This document shows, piece after piece, positions 34,301-46,500 of a DNA stretch of 64,000 nucleotides. The DNA comes from Halichondria panicea. Taxonomy: Eukaryota; Porifera; Demospongiae; Suberitida; Halichondriidae. Below the pieces are notes generated by a model. That model was not told the DNA's origin and ran no database searches. It was given only the letters and a program-made list of their open reading frames with translations. Position 1 is the first letter of the stretch; each line of letters starts with the position of its first letter. Both the position numbers and the translations under genes were made by a program. The stretch spans positions 5,247,963-5,311,962 of the forward strand of contig NC_087382.1 in assembly GCF_963675165.1 (NCBI RefSeq). The letters run 5' to 3'.

Positions 34301-37300
34301 GAGGAGGGGACCCTCGTGGTGAGGGGGGGTGGGCACTCTGTACACAGGGGGGGTAGGTCAGTACGGTGTACATGTAGTATGATCTCGTATATACAGTGCC
34401 TTCAGCTTTGAGAGTAAATTTAACCACAGAGTGAGTAGTTGTACTTAAATGTATCTCAAGATTGGAACATTTCTAAGAAATTGTGCTGATACCATTGTGT
34501 AGGTGAATAAATAAGCTACAACCCTATTTGAAAATATTTCCCCAAAAGTTGTTGTAGTGGGAAATCATTTTAGGTAAAAATGGGGGTGATCATAAAATAT
34601 ATGTGTAACATGAAATATCTTCGGAACTAAAGTATTTCTGGACAACTTTTTTGTATCAAAAGATAGAAAATGTATTAACAATTAATGTGCAAAAACAATT
34701 AGACCTTAGCCGACAAATTTGCTTGAGTTCCATCGCTAAGCGAAAAGGCACCTAAAATATCCCATAATTGAGTATTAATCAGTACGTGTACTTATGTAAA
34801 CTATAACCATGCATATGTTAGCTAAACTATTCAGGAATGTTGTGCCAAAGTTCCATACCTTAGCCGAAAACAATTAGTCTTTTCCATCGCTAAGCGATTG
34901 TCCACTATAGAAAAATGTTGGTGTTTTATAAACCACCACATACCCACCACCTTTGGTTGCCATGGAAATATTTTTGGATATGTTTTAGATAATTTGTTCA
35001 CCAACACAATGGTACAGTAGAACCTCGATTATCTGGACACCTTGGTTCCAGAAGCAGGCCGGATAAGTGAATACGCCGGATAATCGAATAGATAAACCAC
35101 GCCTTGATCCACCTACTTTATTGATAAACAGCAGTGCCACATGGTTGTCTGCGCATGCGCAGAAGATAAGTAGGCATGTCTCCATGGTAACAGCTGCAAC
35201 GCGCATGCGCGTTTGAGGGACACGCCCATTTTTTGATCTGATAACAAGAAAACTGCCAAGCCGGATAATCGAGGTTCCGGATAATGGAGGGCCGGATAAT
35301 CGAGGTTCTACTGTATCATCATATTTTCTTAGAAATGTTCCAATCTCAAAATATTTACATTTATGTACTAACACGTACCAAATTGCGTTTATTTACTCTA
35401 TAGACTGAAGGCACTGTATACATACATGTGTGACATCACTAATAATAGCTACAGACGTATACCAGTACATCTAATACGTTGTCTTCCGGACCCATTGCCT
35501 TATCATCTTTTTAACAAGTGCTACTATATGAAGATTTTGGGGCCGCCGTAAACATACATTGTACTACACGTAGACATGTAGAGAATGATCATAGGGTGAC
35601 CACAATACACAGTATACATGTAATAGACACAATCGATATTTCGGTCGTACAGACGAGTATCATATCAATTAGTAGTGCTAATGCCATACAGCATCCATAT
35701 TCCCAAGTGGGCGGACAATTAAAACAGATTTCAATATTCATGGGCCTCTAACAGTAACCATAACTGTTGACCTTTGCCCCCACACCTGGTGACACAAAAG
35801 GTAAACCATTGTCATAACCATATGCACTAGGACCACATGCAGAAGCGATTTAACAATGTTGTTCTTGCAACACATGTACAGCCTCGAATAGACAAACATA
35901 ATATGACCAACTACACACACTTGTACAGTTGTACTACGAATATTGAAATCGAAAAAATACACAAACGAAGAACTTACAATGTTCTGTACCTGACCTTTTA
36001 TGGAGAAAAACTCAGGCTGAAGAAAAGTTTAGTACATGACTGCACATTGTATGCTACTCTTGATGCTATTTTAATATTAGGGCAATATTACCCGACCCTG
36101 CATGTCTTCCCTTGTATAGACCTGTACCCACCTGAACCCATACAGGAGCCCATACGACATACCCTAAACACACACCCACTCACAACAAACCCAATAGAAA
36201 TATGACATCAGTTTTTTTAATTGAGTAGACCATAAATACTGTATGCATTCACAAGCCATCTATGTAGTACGGTGTAAGTGTCACCCCAATCTCCGCCCTC
36301 CCACTTACGGCAGATCTGGGTGTTCTGTTCATCTCATGATCGCTGGCGGAGGGAGACAGGACCTGGGGGATGGGTCCGGTGAACCTCCTCTCGGACATGG
36401 GCAGGGCCTCTCCCAGTGTGGATGCCAGCGCTTGTTGCACGGCAGCCTGACGGGCTCCTGTATCAAGCAAAGGCAGGGAGTAGTACAAGGAGCAGATAAA
36501 AATATTTTTAGGGGGGAATTTTGTGGCTGTACCATAATACACTATACTGTTATAGAGATTAATAAACACGTAGAATACTCAATTTCAGTATGATCACGGT
36601 GGATAGCATTTTGTTCCTGTCTTTGCGTGTCACTATAGTAACTGTAAACGTACTGCATGCACGTCTGTATATACTAGGGGTGAGTTAGTTAGTTTACTGC
36701 AGTGAAGACCAGTCTAGACAGTGGTGCAGCCACCCCTGGGTAGATCAACAGTTGGTATAATAAACAGGTGGCCTATTGAAACACGACAGCTATGGAGACT
36801 TAGGGCTCCATTAACCTGGCTGTATTATAGACATGGCCTGCTAACACAGGTCCAAACACATGCTATGAAGACTCAATTAGGGGTCCATTAACCTGGCTGT
36901 ATTATAGACATGGCTTGCTAACATAGGTCCAAACACATGCTATGAAGACTCAATTAGGGGTCCATTAACCTGGCTGTATTATAGACATGGCCTGCTAACA
37001 TAGGTCCAAACACATGCTATGGATACTCAATTAGGGGTCCATTAACCTGGCTGTATTATTTGGACGACCTGCTTATGGGTGACCACAATAGAACACATCA
37101 GTCACCATGACTGCATACCCTCCTCACTAAGTGAGTTTCCATTGTAAACATGTGGTCTAATTAGCTACGCTTTACGCTTTTCAAATTTTAGACTAAAGTA
37201 GTAGGAGGATGACTACTAAGACAGCCAACAGTTAATTACCACATCAACACAACACACGTTGCACAGCATCCCATCGACTCAGAGCTATACCATATATGGT

Positions 37301-40236
37301 AAAAATTGTATGGATTGGGTGACATTTGCATGTACAGTGCGTGTATAAAGCAGATGGATACGTGTAGGTTTGAGGATAACTATATAGCAAGGTGTGCAGG
37401 ACAGAGTAGAGGTAATGCAGCTGTAACACTTACATTGTAGGCTTTTAAACTCTTATATACATATTATTGTAAGTGTATCAAATATGCAAAAGCCACATGT
37501 ACACTGTACAATTAATGAGGTAGTTACATTGCCAGCACAAGTCACAATCACATGGGCAATTTGGAACCAGAAGTATAATAGCACATGAGGACATAATAGA
37601 CCTGCTTAGTCACATGTGAGAGCATCTGCCCACACACGCACATACGCACTTCCCATACATGTGGTTGACACAAACTAATGGCCATGCGTGTACATGTACA
37701 CACTGCAATAGGGTCACAACACACAGGTCACACTTGTAAGGAAATACACTGAAAGAACACACAGCCAAGGAACAGGACGCATAATCACATACATGTATAC
37801 ACTGGATGTAGTCCTATACCCGGCCCTTTCTACAGTGAAACCAGCGAGCACCTTGGGCATGCAGACTAACAGTGGCTGAGTTAAAGAGGTGACCTGCTAA
37901 CAAAGGTCAAGGTACATGCTACTGTATGGAGAATTTGGGCCCATATAATTATAGCCTGGCTATAGAGAGTGACCTGCTTTAGAGAAGACCTCAATAAATG
38001 TACCCATAGCATCAATAGAGTGGGAGTTCTGCTCTAAACAAAAACACTACAGGTAGAGGAGTTGTGTACTGTGTACAGAACTGACTGCAGTTGACTACTC
38101 AAGCATGAACACTAAAATTATGGATTATGGCAACAATAAAAAGAGGTGGTGTACAGTAACAGCAGCTGTTCAACAATTCAACTGTACCACAATACACACG
38201 TATAATTATTACACGTGTATGTAATTATTTAGTGACTGCCGAACCTTATTGGTTCATTGGCAGAAGGGAAATCTGTACGGTAGTTTTGAGTGCTAGAATG
38301 GCCAAACAGTAATTAATGCAATGTGTTATGCTTGGGTAGTACTAAAACCACAACAAATAGACCACAGTGTACATGTAAAGTGATCATGTGACTTACTGGA
38401 CTCGGCAGTGGGTATGTAGCCAGAGTTGGTGGGAGTGCCCGTGTTCCGTATGTACTCTACACTAGGAGAGGCAGCGCGAGGAGTGTGACGTCCACTTCCA
38501 TTCTCTGCAGGGACAGAAATACAACTCGTCAATCACATGTATTATATTAGCCATAAACAGCTACAGTGATGCATTAAATAGACAACACTCCCAAAAAAGG
38601 TGAACTAGTTATAAACACATGTACATCAGTCAGTTGCATGTACTTGTAGTGTGTCGGACATGTCTCACGTAAAATGTACAACAATTAAACAATTTACTGC
38701 TAGACAAAGCTGGTATCAATATCTAAAGTACATGTATGTATCCAATAAATACTTGTGCACCTATCTATACTCAAACTAAACCAATTCCCACAAGGGACAT
38801 CTGAAGTTTACTCAGTACTCCAAAGATAAGTGCAGTTCCTTAAGTACTTGCATACCACACACACTAATGACGCAGTAATGACAACAGCTCCAGTATATAC
38901 ATGTACATGTACATGTACTGTAGGAGGCTTTTGTCTGCTCATGTACTGTAGGAGGCTTTTGTCTGCTCGTGCAATATCTAGCCTACAAACATAAAATAAC
39001 CGCAAATACCGTATCTACCAAATAACTAGATTTATACTCAGCCCAGTCGCGTCAGCTACGTTTTATGTAAGTGAAAACGTAAGTGCACGCTTTTGAGAAG
39101 AAGCTAACACACACACATGTACACGTACACCAAAGACTTTCTCACCTGCACCAAAATACGGAGAAAGGAGTTTCGACTTCTTTTTTTCGTAGCCTTGTTG
39201 AGTGATGTCACCTGAGGGGATAGAAGGTAACAATTAAATCACATGGTCATTCCCGCACACACATTCTGCAATAGCCAATAAATAACACGCTGTCCCAATT
39301 TGCCAAACTATCAACTAGAGAATGAAGAGCTTGTGTTTACACTGAATATGAACAATGAATGGCTGTCACTTCCTGACACTTATAATACATCAAAGGTCAG
39401 CTTGTTTCCTGTCTACAGTGAGCCTTTTAAAAGTGGATACTGTCGGGACTTTTAGACAGTGTCCTGTTTATTGAGGTGTGTTCCTATTAATTTTAGCAGT
39501 TAATTCACTAGCCCTAATATAAGAGGTATACAGTACCCTCAAGGAACTATTAACGTGCTAACACACGAGGTGCATTGTTCCAACAATAACCACCCCTCTA
39601 CTACAATGCTCCCCATGGAAACTGCTGATAGGAAACCAGAAAACCATACAATCCACACACCCTGGAGCACTTTAGGGTAATTATGCACAGATAGGTGTTC
39701 ACCATGTGCTGGGGAGAGTTTAGGGTACTAATGCTGAACAACCATACACTTATCATAATGAATTCGTTAGCCACACATTTTATTAACAAGTTGTGCTTTG
39801 CTAATTAAAAGGACAGGTGGAGCACACTGGGAAGCAACTAGAGCAATTATTATAGATGCATTCTGACACTACAGTCTATCACTTCCACAACACTTTCACA
39901 TTCTACGTAGTTACCTAGTTAATATTATTATGGGGGTTTTCCAGGTTCCATAGGTTACTAGAAAACATACAAAACCCCCCCACACACACACAACTCCAAG
40001 CTGCTGTTAAATACCTTCAGGTAGGTACCAAAACCCTTACAAAGGTACAACCATTGAGCAGCTAAAGAGTCTTTTGCAGAAGCTACCTACATATCAGTAT
40101 TTACCCACAAGACATGGATGTATTTTGTGTGCTTCAATAGCTAGCTAGCTCTAGGTGGCTTACCCTCTCTCAGTTCCTCGTCCAGCTCATGAAGCTTGGA
40201 CAGTATATCTGAAGGCAGACCAGGGGGTAGGGACAT
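23910..40236 (-). CDS. DIP2: DIP2 (disco-interacting protein 2) homologue, complete, 28 exons, 1,487 aa
   Basis: Exons, 5' to 3': 40236-40164, 39211-39146, 38504-38397, 36457-36309, 34337-34082, 33246-33046, 32713-32517, 32219-31989, 31641-31539, 31316-31158, 30895-30770, 30444-30330, 30031-29898, 29564-29429, 29233-29024, 28790-28477, 28242-28052, 27848-27559, 27267-27090, 26745-26615, 26404-26313, 26186-26110, 26003-25832, 25532-25414, 25171-25097, 24911-24728, 24518-24395, 24162-23910. All introns are GT-AG and exon lengths sum to 4,464 bp, an exact multiple of three. Residues 1-45 match the DMAP1-binding region ('SKLHELDEELREGDIT'), then a low-complexity Pro/Ser linker. Two FAAL-type adenylate-forming domains follow (about 220-860 and 870-1487). 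Landmarks are PGDRVALVFRP, RTGLLGFVG, YPPGIELIAAFYGCLY, YLDFSVSTTG, RTCVVVSEERPR, ARTGYLGF, PINSRGEKQR and the end DPIYVAYNL. Vertebrate DIP2 proteins are about 1,570 aa; they are linked to lipid metabolism and neuronal development. Intron 3 and the intron before exon 5 are the largest and carry repeats. Confidence 0.96.
25338..25388. repeat. (GT)n microsatellite in a DIP2 intron
   Basis: About 25 uninterrupted GT dinucleotides, beside the donor side of the intron between DIP2 exons 24 and 25. Length is likely polymorphic. Confidence 0.9.
30615..30712. repeat. Dispersed intronic repeat (CCTGCTAACACAAG unit)
   Basis: It contains GGCCTGCTAACACAAG, then a CATGTGCTATGG core, then CCCATTAACCT. 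The same order recurs at about 36765-37100 (tandem), 37885-38010, 42285-42385, 43640-43775 and 63376-63512, always inside introns of DIP2 or DNAJC13. No inverted ends or TSD can be defined. Confidence 0.6.
34394..35416. mobile_element. Foldback/mariner-like element (CAGTGCCTTCAGC ends, TA TSD) with nested pogo-like MITE
   Basis: The ends CAGTGCCTTCAGC and its complement are flanked by TA (34392-34393, 35417-35418). The outer ~150 bp resembles the larger foldback element at 53530-55272, including GTACTTAAATG and CATTTCTAAGAAAT. The interior contains two direct copies of a CCATCGCTAAGCGA segment. It lies in the DIP2 intron between exons 4 and 5 and is itself split by the 299-bp element at 35015. 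Confidence 0.75.
35015..35313. mobile_element. Pogo/Tigger-like MITE, 299 bp, TA TSD
   Basis: The ends CAGTAGAACCTCGATTATC and GGATAATCGAGGTTCTACTG are inverted, with TA on each side (35013-35014, 35314-35315). CCGGATAATCG motifs are repeated within. CAGTAGAACCTC...ATCCGGA ends are typical of pogo/Tigger-derived MITEs. It is nested in the foldback element and therefore younger than it. Confidence 0.8.
36767..37078. repeat. 77-bp tandem repeat, about four copies
   Basis: CCATTAACCTGGCTGTATTA recurs starting at 36808, 36885, 36962 and 37039, an exact 77-bp spacing. Units differ at only a few positions. The unit is the same sequence found dispersed at single copy elsewhere in these introns. It sits in the DIP2 intron between exons 3 and 4. 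Confidence 0.9.
37885..38010. repeat. Dispersed intronic repeat (single-copy form of the 77-bp unit)
   Basis: It reads GGTGACCTGCTAACAAAGG, a CATGCTA core, and GCCTGGCTATAGAGAGTGACC, matching the 36767 array and the copies in DNAJC13 introns. Confidence 0.6.
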
Positions 40237-40525
40237 TTTAGAGCTAGCTGCTATGGAAACTTTCTCTCGGCAAATAGGTTGCTGTCGAGGGTTGTTGTGA
40301 CCTTGAGTGGAAGTGCAGGCGAGTTAGATTGGGTCTGCAGGCAGGGCTAAAAAGTTGTGAATTTGAGTGTATTCAACGACTATGATGCAGATTTGCGTCA
40401 CAAAAGCTCACATGAAGATAGCTTTATCTGAGAGCCATCACATGATTTCATTGCTAGCCTATAGCTTCTAAACAAGCAAGGGTCTTGACTGTACTGATCT
40501 ATAGCATGTAGAAGGGGTTGCAACG
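40237..40525. promoter_or_regulatory. Divergent promoter region between DIP2 and DNAJC13
   Basis: Only 289 bp separate the start codons of two oppositely oriented conserved genes, so both 5' UTRs and core promoters must lie within it or overlap into first exons and introns. I see no TATA box in a useful position for either gene. A TCACATGA E-box-like palindrome lies near 40439-40446. The start choice is supported by homology: MSLPPG..SKLHELDEEL for DIP2 and [17 protein letters not shown] for DNAJC13. Confidence 0.65.
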
Positions 40526-43500
40526 ATGGCTGGAAATGAAGACAGAGCTAAATTTTATTGCACAAAGCACTCCTGGAGAGGAAAGTATGTTGCATGCAAC
40601 CACTAGCACTCAACATTATTTATATCTCACCCCTATAAAATTCAGAATAATACATTGACTAGCTGCATCATTGTCTAAAACATTAACAGCACATGCATCA
40701 AGCTTAGATGTAACTGATCTCCTTTGTACCAGTCAACATGCCTTTATAAAGCTTCCGTGTGAATTATATCTTGGTAGCTAGCTAGCTGGGTGCTGCAATG
40801 CGTGTATATTTGCTTGTATATTGCTTGTATTTATTTTATTTTTACGCAGGTACAAACGTGTGTTCTCCATAGGAACCACAGCTGTAACCACGTACAATCC
40901 CAACACTCATGAAATCACTAACCAGGTATGACGAGATAGCTACAAGAGTAACATGAATTTGGGGGCGGGGCTAATCTCAACAGAAATGTTGACAACATGT
41001 ATCCTGTATGTATTCTAGAGGCTATGCAAGAGTCACAAAACAACGTGAAGCTTCCACCTACCCTGTGTGTTGTGTCAGAGGAGGTCCGACATGCGTGCAT
41101 GAATCACTACGAGTACAGTGCATTGATGTCATTGCGGTCACGTGATAATGTCCTGGTCAATACACTGAACTTGTAGTGATTCGTGCATGCATGTCGGACC
41201 TCCTCTGGTGTTGTGTGTGCCCTTCTGTAAGTAGGCGTGTCCAGGGGATGTCCAGTAATGTTGAGATTTGTGAAAAGCATGTGGGCCGGAGTTGGTCTCA
41301 AGAATTGTATATACAGTGTAGAAGGTATAGGGCTTCTTTTTCGAGTTCATTACTGAGCAGGTCATAATCTCATGGCAGGTGTCATGTACAAACCTTGCCT
41401 GAGTGCAGATCTTGCATGGTTTCAGCCTTGTCTTTGTAACACTGGAGAATCACCCTTTATAATCAATAAGAGAATTAACTCGGTATAGTAACGTTATTAT
41501 GTATGAACATATCGTGAGATGTGGTTTACTCCACCATAGTATTTATTACCAGATCATTCTTTGTTAATCCTAAGAGACCTCGCGTTGGTCACAGGTAGCA
41601 GAATATGATATTGTATTTATTTACCAATGTCTGTCTCGCTCCAGTGGGCATACAATGAGTTTGTGGCGATTGCCCCTAGTCCAAAGGCCACTAACGAGTT
41701 TCTTATAACTGTGAGGAAGAAGAAGGGAGCCAGTAGCAACACTCAGATGACCTTCTCCAGTGACTATCGTGCTGACATCATCACCGAGACACTCGTGAGT
41801 GTGTGTGTGTGTGTGGTGAGGGTGTGTGTGAGGGGTGGTGGGCGGTGAAGCTCAAGAGGCGTCAGTGTAGAGTGGTGGCAGTTACTTTTGACATACTATA
41901 ATCGTTACTGCAGTAAACCCTTCTCACTTTTGGGGTAAGGGTTCAAAGACATTACTACAGTGTACCTCTGCGAAAGCTGTACCTCTGAGAAAGCCTTTGT
42001 TGCACAAACTATATTTAGGGTTAACGTCACTGTAATTACTTTCTTATTTCTAGCCCACACAGCATTTGTGGGTGTGTGGGCGTTATCATTACCCCCTTCA
42101 TTGACCCAAACATTTGTCTGTCTGTCTCCTGTAGTACTAATAACAGAAACCACATAACTGCTAGCACTGCATTAAGTATTGCACCCCAGGTATTATGAAC
42201 ACACACACACACACTCATTCTCACAGAGGTTCAGTCCATTGTTTTGTGATGCCGGACGATTCAAAGAAAAGGTGAGAGCTAGTTAAGTGTCTATTGTGGT
42301 CACCCTCCGTAATACAGCCAGGCTAATGGGGCTACATAACGTGCATTGCACCGTTGTAAGCAGATCACCCTCTATAATACATTGTACAACCATGGTTAAT
42401 ATAAGAAGGAGTTAATTGTTGTATGTATGGGGAAGGCAATTAGTATCAAGGTGACGTGTCGGGCAGAGGTAAAGGAGCGAACAGGAGAGCCAAGATCGAT
42501 GTGTTCCTGTTAGTAGCTAGACCACCTCTTTATTACAGCTTCTGTTGGTATGCCCCAAGGGTGACCGCTTTATAAGCTTAATAATTATACTGTCTGTACT
42601 ACAATGCTTATATATACATACATTCGTTTGTGCACATGCAGAAATTTGATGCTTCGAAGTACCACTGGAGTGAATCCAAAGTCAAAATTCAGCTCTTGGT
42701 AAGGTTACAAACTATTTGCAGCTACAAAGTTAATTTCTTTGCTTATACTCTAGTGATAAACTACATGTGACACAATAATTATCTGCTTGAGTAATTATTC
42801 CGCCCCCTCACAGGTGCGTCGGCACTGTGTGTCACAGGTCAACTTGGCGGGTCACAACCTGGCCGACTATGACTACAAGGACATCGAGTTCATCTCCAAG
42901 GTAATGTCGTATATTCTGTACTGATAGTACATGTACCTTGTGGGAACACCATTTATAGAGAGTCAGGCTATTCTGTATTTGGGAGGTCAAACAACTCATA
43001 ATTATGACAGTATATTCATTGTAGGTGTATATGGGTATGAAAGCTATTTGAGCACCATTAAATTTTGACATTTTGGAGCCATGTACATCATAAATTAATG
43101 TATTATGTATTCTCTCCTGGAACTGGCTACAGGTGTCAGATCACCCTGGAGGTGTTATACTCGCCACTGGAAACTTCTCTAGACTGGTAAGAGAAAGCAC
43201 TCATCTGTACATTGTCTGTAGGTACATGTACGCACGTATACAATGACATGTACGCACGTAGGTAGGGGTAATCAATCCACATGTACAGTACTTAGGTTCC
43301 TGCTGATACATGTGCCGTACGTACATGTAGTTAATAGTGTGTTGCCTGAGCAGGCAAGCACATGCATATACATGTACAAGCTGGTATTTTGAGACACTAA
43401 ATTGTTACTCGATCTGTTCCTACATAATCCCTCATCCCTCGTGCAGCACATGTTCTTCGTAGAGAACAGGGAGGAGTTGTTGAGGGCTATTCAGGTGGCA

Positions 43501-46500
43501 GGCACGGAGAACGTGGGATACCACATCGCGTGAGTAATATATAGAGTCCATTAAAATTGCACAAACACTAACAAGGGGAAAGCACTTAGTCTATTAGTAT
43601 ACATGTAAGTGCTTGTATGCACAGTCAGCGGTTACCTTTGGCTATAATAAGGTGGCCTGCAAACACAAGCTGAAACACGTGTTACACAGAGCTAGAGTAT
43701 TATTATTGTAACCAGCCCTGTGTTTATATACGAGGGGATGTCCTGCTTATAGGGAGGCCACAATAGACGGAGTGATTCAATTGTATGGTTATGTATGGAC
43801 TAGCTACCTGTTTATGTATGGACTGCCTGTTTATGCATAGACGTTGTTTTGTGTTGCAGTGTACACAGAGACACTATGTCACTCATGGACTTCCTGGAGA
43901 AGAGGCTCGGTCGCTATAGCGATGACGACTCCATCACTTCCCTCACAGAGTTCACAGTTCAGAAGCACTGCATTAGACACCACGTGAGTGAATGTCAACC
44001 AGTTCATTGTACATAGCTGATGTTTTTTGGCTCCCTCTCCCTCGTAAACTATCCCTCTTGTTGATGAGCAGTAGGTTAATTATATGCCAATCTCAGTTCC
44101 CTGGAGTGTCGATCTGAGATATTAGAGGTCATTAATTTATGTGTGTTCTAGTTAGTTTGGCTAAAATAGCACTTGGCTGCGTCCATTCTACGTTTCTTTA
44201 CACTTTTGTTCTTGGGAACACAGTGGAACCGCTGAATTTGAGGCCTATATAAAGTATTCTGTTTTGAGGTGTCCCTATTTTAGTGGTTGGACGTACAGTA
44301 TACATGTAATATTCAAGTGCTTGCATGGAGTGTTGTATTAGTTTAATATTTTACCTTTCGTGATTTCACTGTACGTGCTGTATAGAGGTGAATGCATGAG
44401 AACAGAGCTAGCGTCACTAACCACTCCCCCCCCCAGGATCCAGTTCAGCGAACACTGGCCCTGTCCGAGACGTGTGTGATTGAGAGGGACCCTGCCACTT
44501 ACCAAATAGCCACCATCAAGCCTCTTTGTGATGTACGTCAACACACATACTATGCATGTACTTACAGTTAACTATGCTTCAACTTTAGGTGGTGTACGTA
44601 CGTATAATTAGACTATGATACAAGTATTTCAAAAGAGAGCCCATTGTTAATTCTATTAAGGCTCATTCGATCAGTACATGCAGGGTGTCATACAGGGGGA
44701 GGGAAAGGGGGGATATCCCCCCCTATCTCCAATTTCCCCCCCCTTTTTTGCTGACTGAGCTGGCAATTTTACATACTATACTAATAGCTGGCAATTTTAC
44801 ATACTATAAGGGTATTGAAATAACAGTTGACCTTTTTTTTAGCAAAATACTTTTTTATTTCCCCCCTCTACTTCAAAATCCTATATGACACCCTGACATG
44901 TATATTTAATAATTGCTATAATCAATCGCTTATTGTACATGTATTTATATTTGCAGGTGTTTGCTCTGGTCCGGTATGCCGACGACCCACAGCGGTTCAG
45001 CATAGAGTACAACACAGGTGCCGTGAGACGCTACTCTTCCACTGACAGGTGAGGGTAGGGACTACAGTCGGTGTGTACACGTACATGCATGTATAGTCTT
45101 ACCATGCATGTACATGTACTCTTCCACTGAGAGGTGATGGGAGCTAAGGGTTACATATAGCTGGTTTATTTTAGGGGGATTAGACGGGCATTTGCCCCGG
45201 CCCTCTTAGAATTACTATGAACCATGGTATGGCCCACACATTATACATGTACACGAGCCCCCTACATGTAAATTTGTGGTTTCAGCATCTTGCGCCTTCT
45301 TGGAAAAATTCTGAAATAAGCGCTGGTTGGTGTTTACAGGTATAATCTTACCATGCATGTACGACTGTTCTCAATGTTTGCATGCATGGTTGCCTTCCAT
45401 GCAAGGATACTAGTCAGTGCTGTATTGATGTCTTACAGTTTATCATTGAATTTCAGTATTTGGTCAACTTGGTTACTGAACATACATTGTCTACATACAT
45501 GTATTTTCAGAAAACATTTGCAGCGAGTGTCATATTGAACGTATCGTATCACCTTCCATGGAGATTGATTTCAGAACTATGCATTTCTTTTCTGTCACAG
45601 AGATGCTCTCCTGTGCTCTATCCTGGACGGTGTGCGTGCCAGTGGTAACCGTGACATTTGTGTCAAGATGGAGCGCACTGATCGAGGCCAGCGACTCGGG
45701 CCACTCCACTTGCCCATAGACGAGGAGGTGGAGAGCCAGTATCTCAAGTACATCTACAACACGCCTCAGGGCATCAAGTTCTCGGAGGCCGTGTGCAAGT
45801 TCAATGCCAACGTGGGATACAGCGGACTCAACCATGCAGTCACTCAGGATGTGTGTTTTATACATACATGTAGTTAGCGTGCAATTACCGTGCATGCATG
45901 TTCCTACAGTTTAACTCTAACGTAACTCGAGTGTGTGTACACTGGTTTTACAAGGGGAGGGGGTTAAATAACCAGATGGTCACTCGGGCTTGTTGCCAGG
46001 TGTCATGCATGACCTTTGAGGGCTACTGTACCCTGCAATTATTATTGATGGATAATGGGGGGACATGCAGTGTTTGAGTAGCGTACATACCTATCCTATT
46101 TATGGTCATGCATATTATGTGCTCCCTAATTTGTTCTATCGCAATTAATGTTTTTGCCATCATCGCCCCACCAGCCTTCTTGTGGTCAGATATTGCTTAT
46201 CAAATATGTTGTTGCTAAGAAACCATTACCGAACTTCGTCCATGTACGTACATGTAACCTTTCACCTTATCATACCCACCTGTACCACCCTCCCCCCAAT
46301 ACACACACGCAGGGTCTGTTTGCCGAGAACAAGGAGAAGCTCATCAATGGCGCTCTCACAGCACTGCTGCTCAGGGAGGATGGCAGAGGGAGTGTCTCCA
46401 TATCTGAGCTAGAGGGGCAGTTTCACGCCCTCAGGCGATTGGTCGCCTCTAAGGCCGGCTTTGAGGCTTTCACTACACTACCAAAGTAAGTTATAGTTCG

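Noticed and set aside
46182..46412. Alternative-frame ORFs over DNAJC13 and DIP2 exons
   Set aside because: They are shadows of the conserved exons in other frames; the homologous frame is unambiguous at every exon.
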